Shown here in pieces: positions 1 to 10,909 of a stretch of 35,443 bases of DNA. The position numbers and the translations under genes were made by a program. The DNA is taken from contig VXOP01000337.1 of assembly GCA_009839975.1 (NCBI GenBank), forward strand, positions 1-35,443, given 5' to 3'. The notes beneath the pieces were generated by a model. That model saw nothing but the letters and a program-made list of their open reading frames with translations. It was not told the origin of the DNA and did not search any database. Positions within the stretch are counted from its first letter, which is position 1. Each line of letters starts with the position of its first letter. The stretch is from Candidatus Poribacteria bacterium. GTDB taxonomy: Bacteria > Poribacteria > WGA-4E > WGA-3G.

Positions 1-125
1 ACAGAAAACCTGTAGGAGCGATCTCCGAATCGCGACCTGTCGGGAATCGGAGTTCCCTCCTACAATGACTTTGGTAGTTAATCCCAAAAACTTTACGCCC
101 CCCTTGAAATATGAATGAAAATATT

Positions 126-1716
<1,591 letters not shown>

Positions 1717-1755
1717 GTTGTTGGGATGTAGCAAGTCAAGCAAAAGGAAAACACA

Positions 1756-3030
1756 ATGAAACTTCGTATTACAAACTTTACAACACTACTTTTAATAGCA
1801 GTAATTCTACTGGATGGGTGTTCTGGATGTGGAAAAAAAACTGCACTGAAGGGTATTGAACCACAGGAAGATTACAACAACCAATCAAAATATGGACCGG
1901 TCGCTGCAAACACACGCAAACCGGTAGAACTGCCCCCATTCCCCGAACCAAGTTTTGAACGACTTATTGAACAGTTCAAAGCCGATGTCGCAGCCAATCG
2001 GGGAAACCCTGAGGTGCTCAAACGAAAAAAAGAAGTTATTGCTGATCCTAATCAATTGTGGATAATTCAAGTGCCTATGTCTAAATCATCGGCCCCTGAA
2101 CTGAAAGCAGCTAACTATTATGACGACAGGATAAAAATCCTCCCTCACGATCAAAAAGGGGAACCTTATCTTATACGTCCTCACAATGGATCTGAGATTG
2201 AATTCACTGGCAAGATCTATTACACTACAAAGGAGCAGGAAGAGAGACAAATGGCGATTCCGCGCACCTTACCGTCAGATGAAAGGAACCGGCAATGGTA
2301 TGAGATTGAGTTTGAAGGTATTAATACATTCACTGCTGCAAAATATCTTTCACAGCAAGGTGCCCGGATTGCCCAATCTATCGGTCTTGAGTATGCTGAA
2401 CGTGCCATGCGCGAACATCCGGACTCTGTTGAGGCAATGTTCATCTGGACACAATGTCATCCCTCAGAACAACGAATTGCGGCATATCGGCAGTTGCTGT
2501 CTAAGTTTCCTAACGCAGCCTTTGCCCACGAAAATATTGCTTACTATTACTATTACGACGAGGACGATCCGGCTATAGCCCTTGCACATTTACGGAAAGC
2601 TTGCCAACTTGATAGTCGTATTGCCAAAAAGAACACCTTATTGGCACTGTGTTATAAGAAACTTGGTGAGTGGGAGAAATCAGTTGCAGCCTATCAGGGA
2701 TTGTCTCATATATCCTTTCGGGACGGACAAAACCTTAGAGGTGCTCAATATGAAATAGAGAAACAGTACTTTGAACAACTTACACGGCTTACGAAAATCG
2801 CTGATCCATATAGAGCATACCTTTCAAAAATTATCAATGAACATGCAGGTTCCATAGAACAACTGAATCAAGAAAATATAGATGAACTTTTGCAGTTAAA
2901 TCCAGACCTTACACCAACACAAGTGATACTCCTTAAAGGACAGGCAGGAAGTATCACATGGCAAGAAGCACTTAAAAAGATTGATGCTATAGAAAATAAA
3001 ACACGTATACCGGAAGAGGATAAACAATAG
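1756..3030 (+). CDS. TPR-containing lipoprotein
   Basis: N-terminal lipobox-like signal (LLLIAVILLDGCSGC) and TPR-like helical repeats (AIALAHLRKACQLDSRIAKKNTLLALCYKKLGEWEKSVAAYQ). Confidence 0.7.
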   Translation: MKLRITNFTTLLLIAVILLDGCSGCGKKTALKGIEPQEDYNNQSKYGPVAANTRKPVELPPFPEPSFERLIEQFKADVAANRGNPEVLKRKKEVIADPNQLWIIQVPMSKSSAPELKAANYYDDRIKILPHDQKGEPYLIRPHNGSEIEFTGKIYYTTKEQEERQMAIPRTLPSDERNRQWYEIEFEGINTFTAAKYLSQQGARIAQSIGLEYAERAMREHPDSVEAMFIWTQCHPSEQRIAAYRQLLSKFPNAAFAHENIAYYYYYDEDDPAIALAHLRKACQLDSRIAKKNTLLALCYKKLGEWEKSVAAYQGLSHISFRDGQNLRGAQYEIEKQYFEQLTRLTKIADPYRAYLSKIINEHAGSIEQLNQENIDELLQLNPDLTPTQVILLKGQAGSITWQEALKKIDAIENKTRIPEEDKQ

Positions 3031-6000
3031 TGAATAGATACTATATCACCGTTTTACTTCTGCTGTTTACTGCTGTGTCCGTTTTGCAAGCAACGAATGT
3101 CAAGATTGAACCTCTAAAAGAGTCAACGTATAATGATTGGGAACCTACTTATGATAACCCTCTTACTTTTCTCGTTTCTGTCACCGGTGTCCAATCATCA
3201 GGATCAATATCGTTTAGTTTCACGCAAGTATCATCTTGGCCTGGTGTCTACATGAACAAAGATTCAGATATAGAAATCGAGAATAGTCGACCGGACTTGC
3301 GTTTTTATACGTCAGATCAATCTAAGGATGCTTATGCGAATGTGGAGAAAGCAAGAGAAGACAAGAAACTGCCAGAAGGATTACCGACACTACCTCTCGG
3401 TTATACCCGTAATAACTATGATCCAGATGATGCGAAGTGGGTAGTAGCAGATGATGGATCAACAGCAACCTTCTCTTGGACATCTGATGCCTATCTTCCC
3501 CAGGAAGGATTCACGATAAAGATCACTGTCAAATCCAAAGATGGTGGTTCTTTCGGTATACTTCAAGCAACTTTCAATGGAAATGCTACGATCAACATTC
3601 CGAAAGATGACAACGGTAACTACATAGCAGATAAATGCGACACAGATTACGGTTATACGAAGCCACCACTTGACAATGAAAAGGGTCCCACAGGTCAGCC
3701 GAATACCGTAGAAAATAACACTCAGATCGGTGATGGACTCGTTGACTTTGAAGAATACCGCGGCTTTGAAGTTAACGGGATACATATACGTCTTAACCCG
3801 ACAAGGAAAGATATCTTCATCTATAGTCCTTCCCATCTTGGTATCGGTTATGCCAGTGATTTACGCAAAAAAATATTTGATATACATGAAATATTGGAAT
3901 CCGAGACAAAAAATAAGAAAAAAGATCGCACCGTTAACTTTAATTCCCTCGGCACGCCGATACAGTTTAGGGCAGGTGAGAACGAACCCTGGCGAGTTAT
4001 GGCAAAAAAGGCTATATGGATTGAGGATGATCTATCAGAAACCGTTGAAATTCCCGGGGAATCACATGGGGATGGAACTATTAGTATCTATACCAAGTAT
4101 ATTGAAAATGAGACATTGGGATTGATGACTAGTACAGATCGTCGTGGTTGTCCGTGGACCGATGCGGAGGATGCAGAAAATAAATATACCGCCAAAGCGT
4201 TAGGACATGAAATCGGACATGCCATCGGGCTCAAGCATCCATGGGAAAGCGGTGTAGGAGTAAATGTTAATGGAAACGTAGTCGGACGTGTGCCTCAGCC
4301 AAATCCAGTCATTCCGAATCTCGATCTTGCAACAAATGCAAAAGGATGGATCGGCTTATATGCCTTTGACAATCAAACCAGTCCTATTGACGAAATAAAG
4401 CGAAGGAGTAAAATATTTAAGGCATGGAGTGATCTTGAGAAAAACGCACAAACAGCAGGTTCCAATGCGGGGTTACTCGGGGGCATAGAAAAAAAGAAAG
4501 AAGCAATCGCAACATATAGAAAAAGACCGGACTATCAAGCTGCCTTGAAAAAACGTAATTATTATTGGCAAGCACCAGATGCTGATCCGTATGGAGAAAA
4601 TAATGATACCGTTTTTTCACTCAAACGCCATAATCATATAAGCGGAAAAGTTACGACAAGTGAAGGTCCGTTCACGTACACCTATGGTACTACCATTATG
4701 GACTATGATTTCTTTGCTCACGGTCCGGGTAACAAACTGCAAGGAATCTATACACCTTCTCCTTCCGACGACGATGCCGATGCCGTTTACCCGAGTTTCC
4801 ACAATTGGGAGTATGATTTAGGTGTTCCTGCACCGCGCGCTGGGATTGTTTGGACGCCACGTCCTAATCCCGTGCCTGTTCCCTGTGGAGGAACACCTGT
4901 AGAGCAACCCGAACAACCACCTACCACTCCAAGCAATAGTGGCAGTGAGGAATCCGGCAGCAACCAGAATACACAGCCACCCACACCAACAGATTTACTT
5001 CTAACTTCTGAAAATGGTCAAGTCCGTCTTTCTTGGACTCCTGTTAGTGGTACGGTTACCGATTACGAATATAGATATCGTGAAAGTGGTGGAAGTTGGG
5101 ATGATGATAATTGGATTTCAATGATTTTATCAGACCCAGACGTGTTAACGGACACAGAATTCCTCGTTCTTTCGTTAATAAACGGTACGACTTATGAGTT
5201 TGAGCTACGTGCAATGAATGGTGAAATTGCGAGTGCCGCCACGGAGTCTTCTGAATCAACACCAGCGACGGTGCCAGGGGAACCTACAAGTTTGGTTGGT
5301 GACAGATATAATCAAGGTGTGACGTTACGTTGGTATCCCCCAGATGATGATGGTGGAGCGGATGTCACTGAGTACCAATACCGATATAGCTACACTTATG
5401 GGACTTATCGTAGTTGGACAACAGTTCGCGGACAGAACAACGGACCGAACAGCGGTCCGAAAAGGAGTGTATCCATTGGCGGTCTAACGAACGGTAGACA
5501 ATACCAGTTCCAAGTGCGCGCTAAGAATAGCGCGGGATATGGTGCTGAATCACTAACTATTTATAAGACACCTGCCACTACACCGAGTGCACCGCAAAAT
5601 CTAACCGCACCTGTAGGTGATGGTGAAGTGTCGCTTGATTGGGAACCTCCCAATTCAAATGGTGGTTTAAAAATTACCGAATACAAATATAGTTATCGCG
5701 AAAGTAGCAGCGATAGTTGGGATACAGAGGGATCTGCTGGAACTGAGCAAGAGAAAACGATAACGGGTCTTACGAATGGCACTGAGTATGAGTTCCGTGT
5801 ACGTGCAAAGAATAGGATGGGTTTAGGTCCATGGAGTGATACACTTAGTGCGACACCACAACCTCCACCTGTTTGGAGCGATATTCCTGATCCGTATAAC
5901 CTTACCGTTGGTGATAGTTTTAGTTTAGACCTGAGTATTTATGTGACAGGGAGCCCGACTATAACAAGGACTTCGGGTAGGATACCTGCTGGATTATCCT

Positions 6001-6413
6001 TGAGTAATGGCGTTTTGAGTGGTACGGTGACAACCGTTGAAAGTCGTGGTCTCCAATTTACGGCAACCAATTCCGCAGGGTCTGCAAAAAGTGAATGGGT
6101 TCAGATCGATGTCACTGCTGCCTCTACGCCAACAGTGACAGCACCCGTATGGAGTGACATACCTGATCCGTATAACCTTACTGTTGGTGATAGTTTTTAT
6201 TTAGACCTTAATAGTTATGTGACAGGCAGTCCAACTTTCACGCGCAATGCGCGCACTGATGGCGGATACCCAATAGGAACGTCAGTTAGCAATGGTGTCA
6301 TCAGTGGCACGGTGACAAGAGTGCATAGCAGAGGTTTCAGATTTAAGGCGACAAACAGTGCTGGATCAGCATATAGCGAATGGATACAGGTCAATGTCAC
6401 AGCACGACCTTAA
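3030..6413 (+). CDS. Secreted metzincin-like zinc metalloprotease with about three fibronectin type III domains and two C-terminal Ig-like repeats
   Basis: GTG start overlapping the previous stop; signal peptide; HEIGHAIGLKH (HExxHxxGxxH) at 4206-4238 and a downstream Met-turn candidate TTIMDYD; FN3-type motifs (LSWTPVSGTVTDYEYRYRESG, FQVRAKNSAG); two near-identical WSDIPDPYNLTVGDSF repeats. Confidence 0.8.
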   Translation: MNRYYITVLLLLFTAVSVLQATNVKIEPLKESTYNDWEPTYDNPLTFLVSVTGVQSSGSISFSFTQVSSWPGVYMNKDSDIEIENSRPDLRFYTSDQSKDAYANVEKAREDKKLPEGLPTLPLGYTRNNYDPDDAKWVVADDGSTATFSWTSDAYLPQEGFTIKITVKSKDGGSFGILQATFNGNATINIPKDDNGNYIADKCDTDYGYTKPPLDNEKGPTGQPNTVENNTQIGDGLVDFEEYRGFEVNGIHIRLNPTRKDIFIYSPSHLGIGYASDLRKKIFDIHEILESETKNKKKDRTVNFNSLGTPIQFRAGENEPWRVMAKKAIWIEDDLSETVEIPGESHGDGTISIYTKYIENETLGLMTSTDRRGCPWTDAEDAENKYTAKALGHEIGHAIGLKHPWESGVGVNVNGNVVGRVPQPNPVIPNLDLATNAKGWIGLYAFDNQTSPIDEIKRRSKIFKAWSDLEKNAQTAGSNAGLLGGIEKKKEAIATYRKRPDYQAALKKRNYYWQAPDADPYGENNDTVFSLKRHNHISGKVTTSEGPFTYTYGTTIMDYDFFAHGPGNKLQGIYTPSPSDDDADAVYPSFHNWEYDLGVPAPRAGIVWTPRPNPVPVPCGGTPVEQPEQPPTTPSNSGSEESGSNQNTQPPTPTDLLLTSENGQVRLSWTPVSGTVTDYEYRYRESGGSWDDDNWISMILSDPDVLTDTEFLVLSLINGTTYEFELRAMNGEIASAATESSESTPATVPGEPTSLVGDRYNQGVTLRWYPPDDDGGADVTEYQYRYSYTYGTYRSWTTVRGQNNGPNSGPKRSVSIGGLTNGRQYQFQVRAKNSAGYGAESLTIYKTPATTPSAPQNLTAPVGDGEVSLDWEPPNSNGGLKITEYKYSYRESSSDSWDTEGSAGTEQEKTITGLTNGTEYEFRVRAKNRMGLGPWSDTLSATPQPPPVWSDIPDPYNLTVGDSFSLDLSIYVTGSPTITRTSGRIPAGLSLSNGVLSGTVTTVESRGLQFTATNSAGSAKSEWVQIDVTAASTPTVTAPVWSDIPDPYNLTVGDSFYLDLNSYVTGSPTFTRNARTDGGYPIGTSVSNGVISGTVTRVHSRGFRFKATNSAGSAYSEWIQVNVTARP
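4206..4238 (+). other. Zinc-binding motif HEIGHAIGLKH
   Basis: HExxHxxGxxH metzincin consensus read from the translation. Confidence 0.85.
5874..6391 (+). repeat. Tandem Ig-like domain repeat with about 276-bp period
   Basis: TGGAG..CCTGATCCGTATAACCTTAC.GTTGGTGATAGTTTT at 5874 and again at 6150. Confidence 0.85.
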
Positions 6414-6451
6414 ACACAAAGAGAAATAATCTCACAGATATTATACAGAAT

Positions 6452-6485
6452 AACAGGTAGGTATTGAGCAAGTATCTACCTGTTT
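6452..6485 (+). terminator. Hairpin terminator candidate downstream of the metalloprotease
   Basis: AACAGGTAG (6452-6460) pairs perfectly with CTACCTGTT (6476-6484), extendable by 3 pairs inside; only a short T tract follows. Confidence 0.55.
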
Positions 6486-6655
6486 CATTCACCACAACCG
6501 AAACGGGGGCATAAACCCCAATTTGAGGGTGAATCAGCCCAAAAGTATCACCTTGCATCTGTGTCCCCGCATCAAGTCATTATTTGCATGTTCTATACAC
6601 ATTCTGGGGATTTGGTGATTTCCTATTTTTGACATAGTTGAATTATCACTGATTT

Positions 6656-6786
6656 TTTTTTGACATATTAAGTGCAAACATGCTATAATTATTATAATTA
6701 GCAAGGTTTCTTTCCCACCTCAATCTGCAATGAAAGAGATGATTCCGATGGACACCAAACTTTCCGACGCTAAACTAAACACATAG
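6656..6786 (+). pseudogene. Duplicated guaB promoter, 5'UTR and first codons, ending in an 18-codon mini-ORF (guaB relic)
   Basis: About 105 bp from the TTGACA at 6660 match 126-230 with about 5 mismatches. Mini-ORF 6730-6786 reads [18 protein letters not shown]. Confidence 0.8.
6660..6689 (+). promoter_or_regulatory. Second copy of the guaB promoter, now upstream of nuoI
   Basis: TTGACA 6660-6665, 18-bp spacer, TATAAT 6684-6689. Confidence 0.75.
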
Positions 6787-6804
6787 ATTTAAAGGAATTT
6801 GTAT

Positions 6805-7353
6805 ATGAAGGTTAACGAAGAGATGTCATTTTGGGATAGACTTTATATCCCTGCGTTGATAAAGGGAATGTTGACAACGTTAAAACACATTCCAAGAAAG
6901 AAGTTGACAGTACAGTACCCCGAAGATCCGAGAAGCGTCAATGAACGTAACGACAGGTACCGCGGGGTGCATAAACTCACTGTAACGGAGAAAGATGAAA
7001 TCAAGTGTGTTGCATGTTTCTTGTGTGCCACCGCGTGTCCTGCGGATTGTATTACAATACAAGCTGCACCCGCTCCTGAAGGTTGGACCACCAAAGAGGG
7101 GTACCAACGTGAGAAGTTTCCAGATGTCTTTGAAATCAATATGCTGCGATGTATATTCTGCGGATACTGTGTGGAAGCATGCCCAGAAGATGCTATCCGC
7201 ATGACAGGACTCACATTACCGCAGTATTTTAGGGAACGGCAGACCGAAGGAGAAAACCTTGGCAGCTCTCGCAGTGATTTTATCTTTGACAGAGACATGT
7301 TAGTGGCGAACAATGACATCCCACAGGAAGGACTTAGCGTTGATGCACAATAA
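6805..7353 (+). CDS. nuoI: NADH-quinone oxidoreductase subunit I-like 2x[4Fe-4S] ferredoxin
   Basis: CVACFLCATACP and CIFCGYCVEACPEDAI motifs plus NuoI-like KLTVQYPEDP and INMLRCIFCGYC. AAAGGAA RBS at 6791 favours the ATG at 6805 over the TTG at 6799. Confidence 0.85.
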   Translation: MKVNEEMSFWDRLYIPALIKGMLTTLKHIPRKKLTVQYPEDPRSVNERNDRYRGVHKLTVTEKDEIKCVACFLCATACPADCITIQAAPAPEGWTTKEGYQREKFPDVFEINMLRCIFCGYCVEACPEDAIRMTGLTLPQYFRERQTEGENLGSSRSDFIFDRDMLVANNDIPQEGLSVDAQ

Positions 7354-7403
7354 GTAACTGTAGCGAAATACCTTCTCAGTCATGTTTATTGTGTATTTGT
7401 AAT

Positions 7404-7439
7404 ACAGACAATTCCTGAGTTTTTGGTTAAGTTGTCTGT
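7404..7439. repeat. Inverted repeat ACAGACAA...TTGTCTGT before the MT-A70 gene
   Basis: Perfect 8-bp arms at 7404-7411 and 7432-7439. Confidence 0.6.
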
Positions 7440-7448
7440 GAACTGACT

Positions 7449-8021
7449 ATGATATCACACCCACCATTTCCAGACAAACAGTATCAGATACTCTATGCAG
7501 ATCCGCCTTGGGACTATAAAGGGCAACTTCAATACACCGGGGTTGACGGGCAAGATAGCGGGGGTGCAATACGACATTATCCAACTATTTCTGTAAAGGA
7601 GATGTTGGACTGGAATATTGCGTCTATCTCATCTGAAAACTGCCTGCTGTTTATGTGGAGTTCATCACCTCACCTTGACCAAGCGATTATGTTAGGTAAA
7701 GCATGGGGATTTCGCTGGGCAACCGTTGCTTTTGTATGGGATAAGTGTCGCGTAAATCCTGGTTTTTATACCATGAGTCAATGTGAACTGTGTCTTGTTT
7801 TTAAACGAGGTTCAATTCCACAACCGAGAGGATTGCGAAACATCAAACAGTTTGTTCAAGCGAAACGAACACGGCATTCTGAAAAACCGGATGAAGTCAG
7901 ACAACGTATTGAAGAGATGTTTCCTGAACAGAGTAAGTTGGAACTCTTTGCCCGAAAGGAAGCAGCAGGTTGGGATGTGTGGGGACTGGAGATCAAATCT
8001 AACGGTTTTAAGGAAGTATAA
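7449..8021 (+). CDS. MT-A70 family N6-adenine methyltransferase
   Basis: YADPPWDYKG (DPPW catalytic motif), RHYPTISVKEM and HSEKPDEVRQRIEEMFP typical of MT-A70. Confidence 0.88.
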   Translation: MISHPPFPDKQYQILYADPPWDYKGQLQYTGVDGQDSGGAIRHYPTISVKEMLDWNIASISSENCLLFMWSSSPHLDQAIMLGKAWGFRWATVAFVWDKCRVNPGFYTMSQCELCLVFKRGSIPQPRGLRNIKQFVQAKRTRHSEKPDEVRQRIEEMFPEQSKLELFARKEAAGWDVWGLEIKSNGFKEV

Positions 8022-8142
8022 GCGGTTAAACCAAATTTTAAGTATCACTGTAAATATGTTGACGGTAAGAAGTGATAGATTATAAGGCAGTTTACCAAAC
8101 TTAATTGTACACTATATTGGAGGGCATATACTAATTGACCCA

Positions 8143-10899
8143 ATGCATGATATATCTCTTTATTTTGACTCCGACTCTCTCTTTGCTTTAACAGATAAAA
8201 TCAAAGCTGGCGTTGAAGGACGGATGAGTTGGGGTGACACTTATGGAATAGCACTCGGTAGTAAGAGTAATAAACATCTCATCATTTGGACACCTAAAGA
8301 GACGTCCGAGAGTCAGATCTTACCCGGTTTTGACTCTAAAGATGGGCAGTTAACATTAAAAATGAAGCATCGTCCGGGGGCCTGGGTATCTTGGATTGAT
8401 GAATCGAAGGTTCAGTCATCTTCAATTGATGATTATGATCGTGTACATAAAAGCATTCAAGAATTGGAACGCAATGCACGACAGATTACAGATTTTGCTG
8501 ATGGTATGATCGCGAATATTACGATTCAACAGTCGGGAAAACCTATTACACTGTCGGATCTGACAGAAGATGTTCTACAAGCACGACTGATTCTGCCAAA
8601 CACGATCAAAACTGGCGGTTTTGTTCTCACGAAAACACCGGAAACCGACAAAACCACAACCAAAGTCATTATACCGGAACAGACGCATATTCAACGGGTT
8701 AATCTCAACGAAGATTTAATGCTCAAAACAGTAGAGAAAGAAGGATATAATACGGTATGTGTTGTGTTACGTACACATGGGAAGAATTATCCTGATCTAC
8801 TTGATTTAGAATATGGTCTGACAGTCCTTAATCGCTTTGTTGATCAAAACGCGCTCTCTGTAAGAGTTTTGCCAACAGCAGCTGTATATAATCCTATTGA
8901 ACCGAAATCCCTTAAGTTCGTTCCCATTGAATTCACTGCAACGCCGAAAGAAATTGAAGATGCTATAGTTGAGAGTGCCAAAACCATACAAGCTTATACG
9001 GTTAAAGCGAATCAGCACGCGTATCAGTTAATGACACAGTTTCAGCAAGGTGTTGATAGTCGTCTAAATGCGTTAATGCTCAACCGATCACACCGAATAC
9101 ACAACAAAGTCTGGGACGATCTTGTCATTCGGGAACTACGAAATGTCATGTGCACATATTGTGATTTCTACGTTGAATATCTTGATGAACATTTTGAGGA
9201 GGACGTATCTAAAAAGGCGACCGAATCATTAAAGGCGTGTATTGACCCAATTATTGAGTTATGGCAACTTCAAGATAACCAACAAAATACACTCAACTAT
9301 ATGATTCAATCGAGTTACACTTTGACGAATCAACTATTAGATAAGGCATCGGCACTATTCCATGATCTTGTTTTTGAAAAGGATTTCATATCGCAGGGAC
9401 TGGTTAAACCGGTCAAGTTAAACATCTATCAGGATAACCTTCTATTGGATGATGTCTATCTACCAGAATGGACCTGTGGCACTGTTCGTGAAAAACTGAC
9501 ACGTATCGCGCTGCGTTCTACTTTGCATCCGACTCAGATTGAAAGAATGCGGGATGTTTGGTTGTCTTTTATTGAAATTGCAAACTTTTCAAGCAAGCAT
9601 AATCAGGATTTTGAGAAAGTAATACATCCACTGCAGAACTTGCTATTAGCAGCTAAATCTTCAACTGCACAACGGAATAGTCGGTCCACTCGCCAAACGC
9701 AAACGAGTTTTGTTGGATTTGAAGTGGGAGATAAAGAGTTCAAAGAACTTATAGCGGATATCAAAGAGCGTTTTACGATCATAAAACAGTGGATTGAAAA
9801 TGCGCCGCGAGAATCAGATACAGAAACAAAAGGGCAAACGTATTACGCAACATTGTGGACATTACTGCTAAATGGAAAATATCGCGAGCAACTTCTTGTC
9901 GATTTTCAACCAACATGCGACATCAATCTAAGCGTGCCTGACCAGACAAAAAGGCTCATGAATCTCACCTTAGAAAGCAAACTTGTCGTTGAAAACGATA
10001 AGGACAGGAAGACCTTGGAGCGTAATCTCAATAGGGCATTGTTGTCAAAGACGGGACATACGGTTCGAGATATGACTTCAACTGAAAAACTTGCCATTCA
10101 TGGAGACATTACACTTTCTCTACTCCGAGATGAGTTGCTTCGTTACAATGGGACATTGGCAAAACGAGTCGACCGTCTGTCTAACACAACAGGTAAAAAG
10201 AAAAGTCGGAACACCTCGCGTTCACATTACAATGGCGATTTGACTGTTGAAATGCTTCTTGCTGAGCAGTCGAAAGTGGGGGAGATGATAGCGTTTTTAA
10301 AACCTTATGCTGAATCCACAGTGATAGATACCCTCGTACACGCTGGATTAAATGGCAACAACACTTCACTTGAAGCAATTCGGAAACAACAGGTTCTGAG
10401 TTTTGAACTAAATGAACTGCCTTCAATTGACGAAACATGGCTGACTGAAACCAAATCTTTGGATGATTATCCAAACCTACGGATGTTTCTACTTCAGAAT
10501 AAATTGCCAATTTCTACAACAGGACGGCATATCATGGAATTGCGAAATATACTTCCCGATTCCTTATTCAATCAAGTCATTGGACTAATTCATGAAGTGA
10601 AAGAACTGCAAGAAAATAGTTATGAAGGTGAAGTATTAGAGCGTTTTATTACGTATATATCTGAAAAAGTGTGGCGATGGGAATTAACACAGATCACGTC
10701 TGATGAACTGCCGATCGTAGTGAAGGAAAAGGTGTTAACTACGGCAATTTGTTATGAAAAAGAGGTAGAGACCTTAATGGAATATGTTGAACGTTATAAT
10801 GAGTTGCTGGATACTAAACTCAAAGCGGATTCTGAAATGTATGTCCAGCGTGAAAAACTTGAAACAAGCTTCCAAGAAATCGTAGAAACGCTTATATAA
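8143..10899 (+). CDS. Large hypothetical protein, 918 aa, mostly helical-looking, no recognised motif
   Basis: Long uninterrupted ORF with tightly spaced downstream genes; no family I recognise. Confidence 0.75.
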   Translation: MHDISLYFDSDSLFALTDKIKAGVEGRMSWGDTYGIALGSKSNKHLIIWTPKETSESQILPGFDSKDGQLTLKMKHRPGAWVSWIDESKVQSSSIDDYDRVHKSIQELERNARQITDFADGMIANITIQQSGKPITLSDLTEDVLQARLILPNTIKTGGFVLTKTPETDKTTTKVIIPEQTHIQRVNLNEDLMLKTVEKEGYNTVCVVLRTHGKNYPDLLDLEYGLTVLNRFVDQNALSVRVLPTAAVYNPIEPKSLKFVPIEFTATPKEIEDAIVESAKTIQAYTVKANQHAYQLMTQFQQGVDSRLNALMLNRSHRIHNKVWDDLVIRELRNVMCTYCDFYVEYLDEHFEEDVSKKATESLKACIDPIIELWQLQDNQQNTLNYMIQSSYTLTNQLLDKASALFHDLVFEKDFISQGLVKPVKLNIYQDNLLLDDVYLPEWTCGTVREKLTRIALRSTLHPTQIERMRDVWLSFIEIANFSSKHNQDFEKVIHPLQNLLLAAKSSTAQRNSRSTRQTQTSFVGFEVGDKEFKELIADIKERFTIIKQWIENAPRESDTETKGQTYYATLWTLLLNGKYREQLLVDFQPTCDINLSVPDQTKRLMNLTLESKLVVENDKDRKTLERNLNRALLSKTGHTVRDMTSTEKLAIHGDITLSLLRDELLRYNGTLAKRVDRLSNTTGKKKSRNTSRSHYNGDLTVEMLLAEQSKVGEMIAFLKPYAESTVIDTLVHAGLNGNNTSLEAIRKQQVLSFELNELPSIDETWLTETKSLDDYPNLRMFLLQNKLPISTTGRHIMELRNILPDSLFNQVIGLIHEVKELQENSYEGEVLERFITYISEKVWRWELTQITSDELPIVVKEKVLTTAICYEKEVETLMEYVERYNELLDTKLKADSEMYVQREKLETSFQEIVETLI

Positions 10900-10909
10900 G
10901 GACAAACTT

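Noticed and set aside
2186-2578. 130-aa overlapping plus-strand ORF in the TPR lipoprotein
   Set aside because: Shifted frame inside a gene with a coherent signal peptide and TPR content.
6843-7319. 158-aa antisense ORF over nuoI
   Set aside because: Lies entirely opposite a gene with clear 2x[4Fe-4S] homology; the antisense translation shows no recognisable motif.
7449-8021. Restriction-modification system around the MT-A70 methyltransferase
   Set aside because: No restriction endonuclease, specificity subunit or helicase recognised in the adjacent genes.
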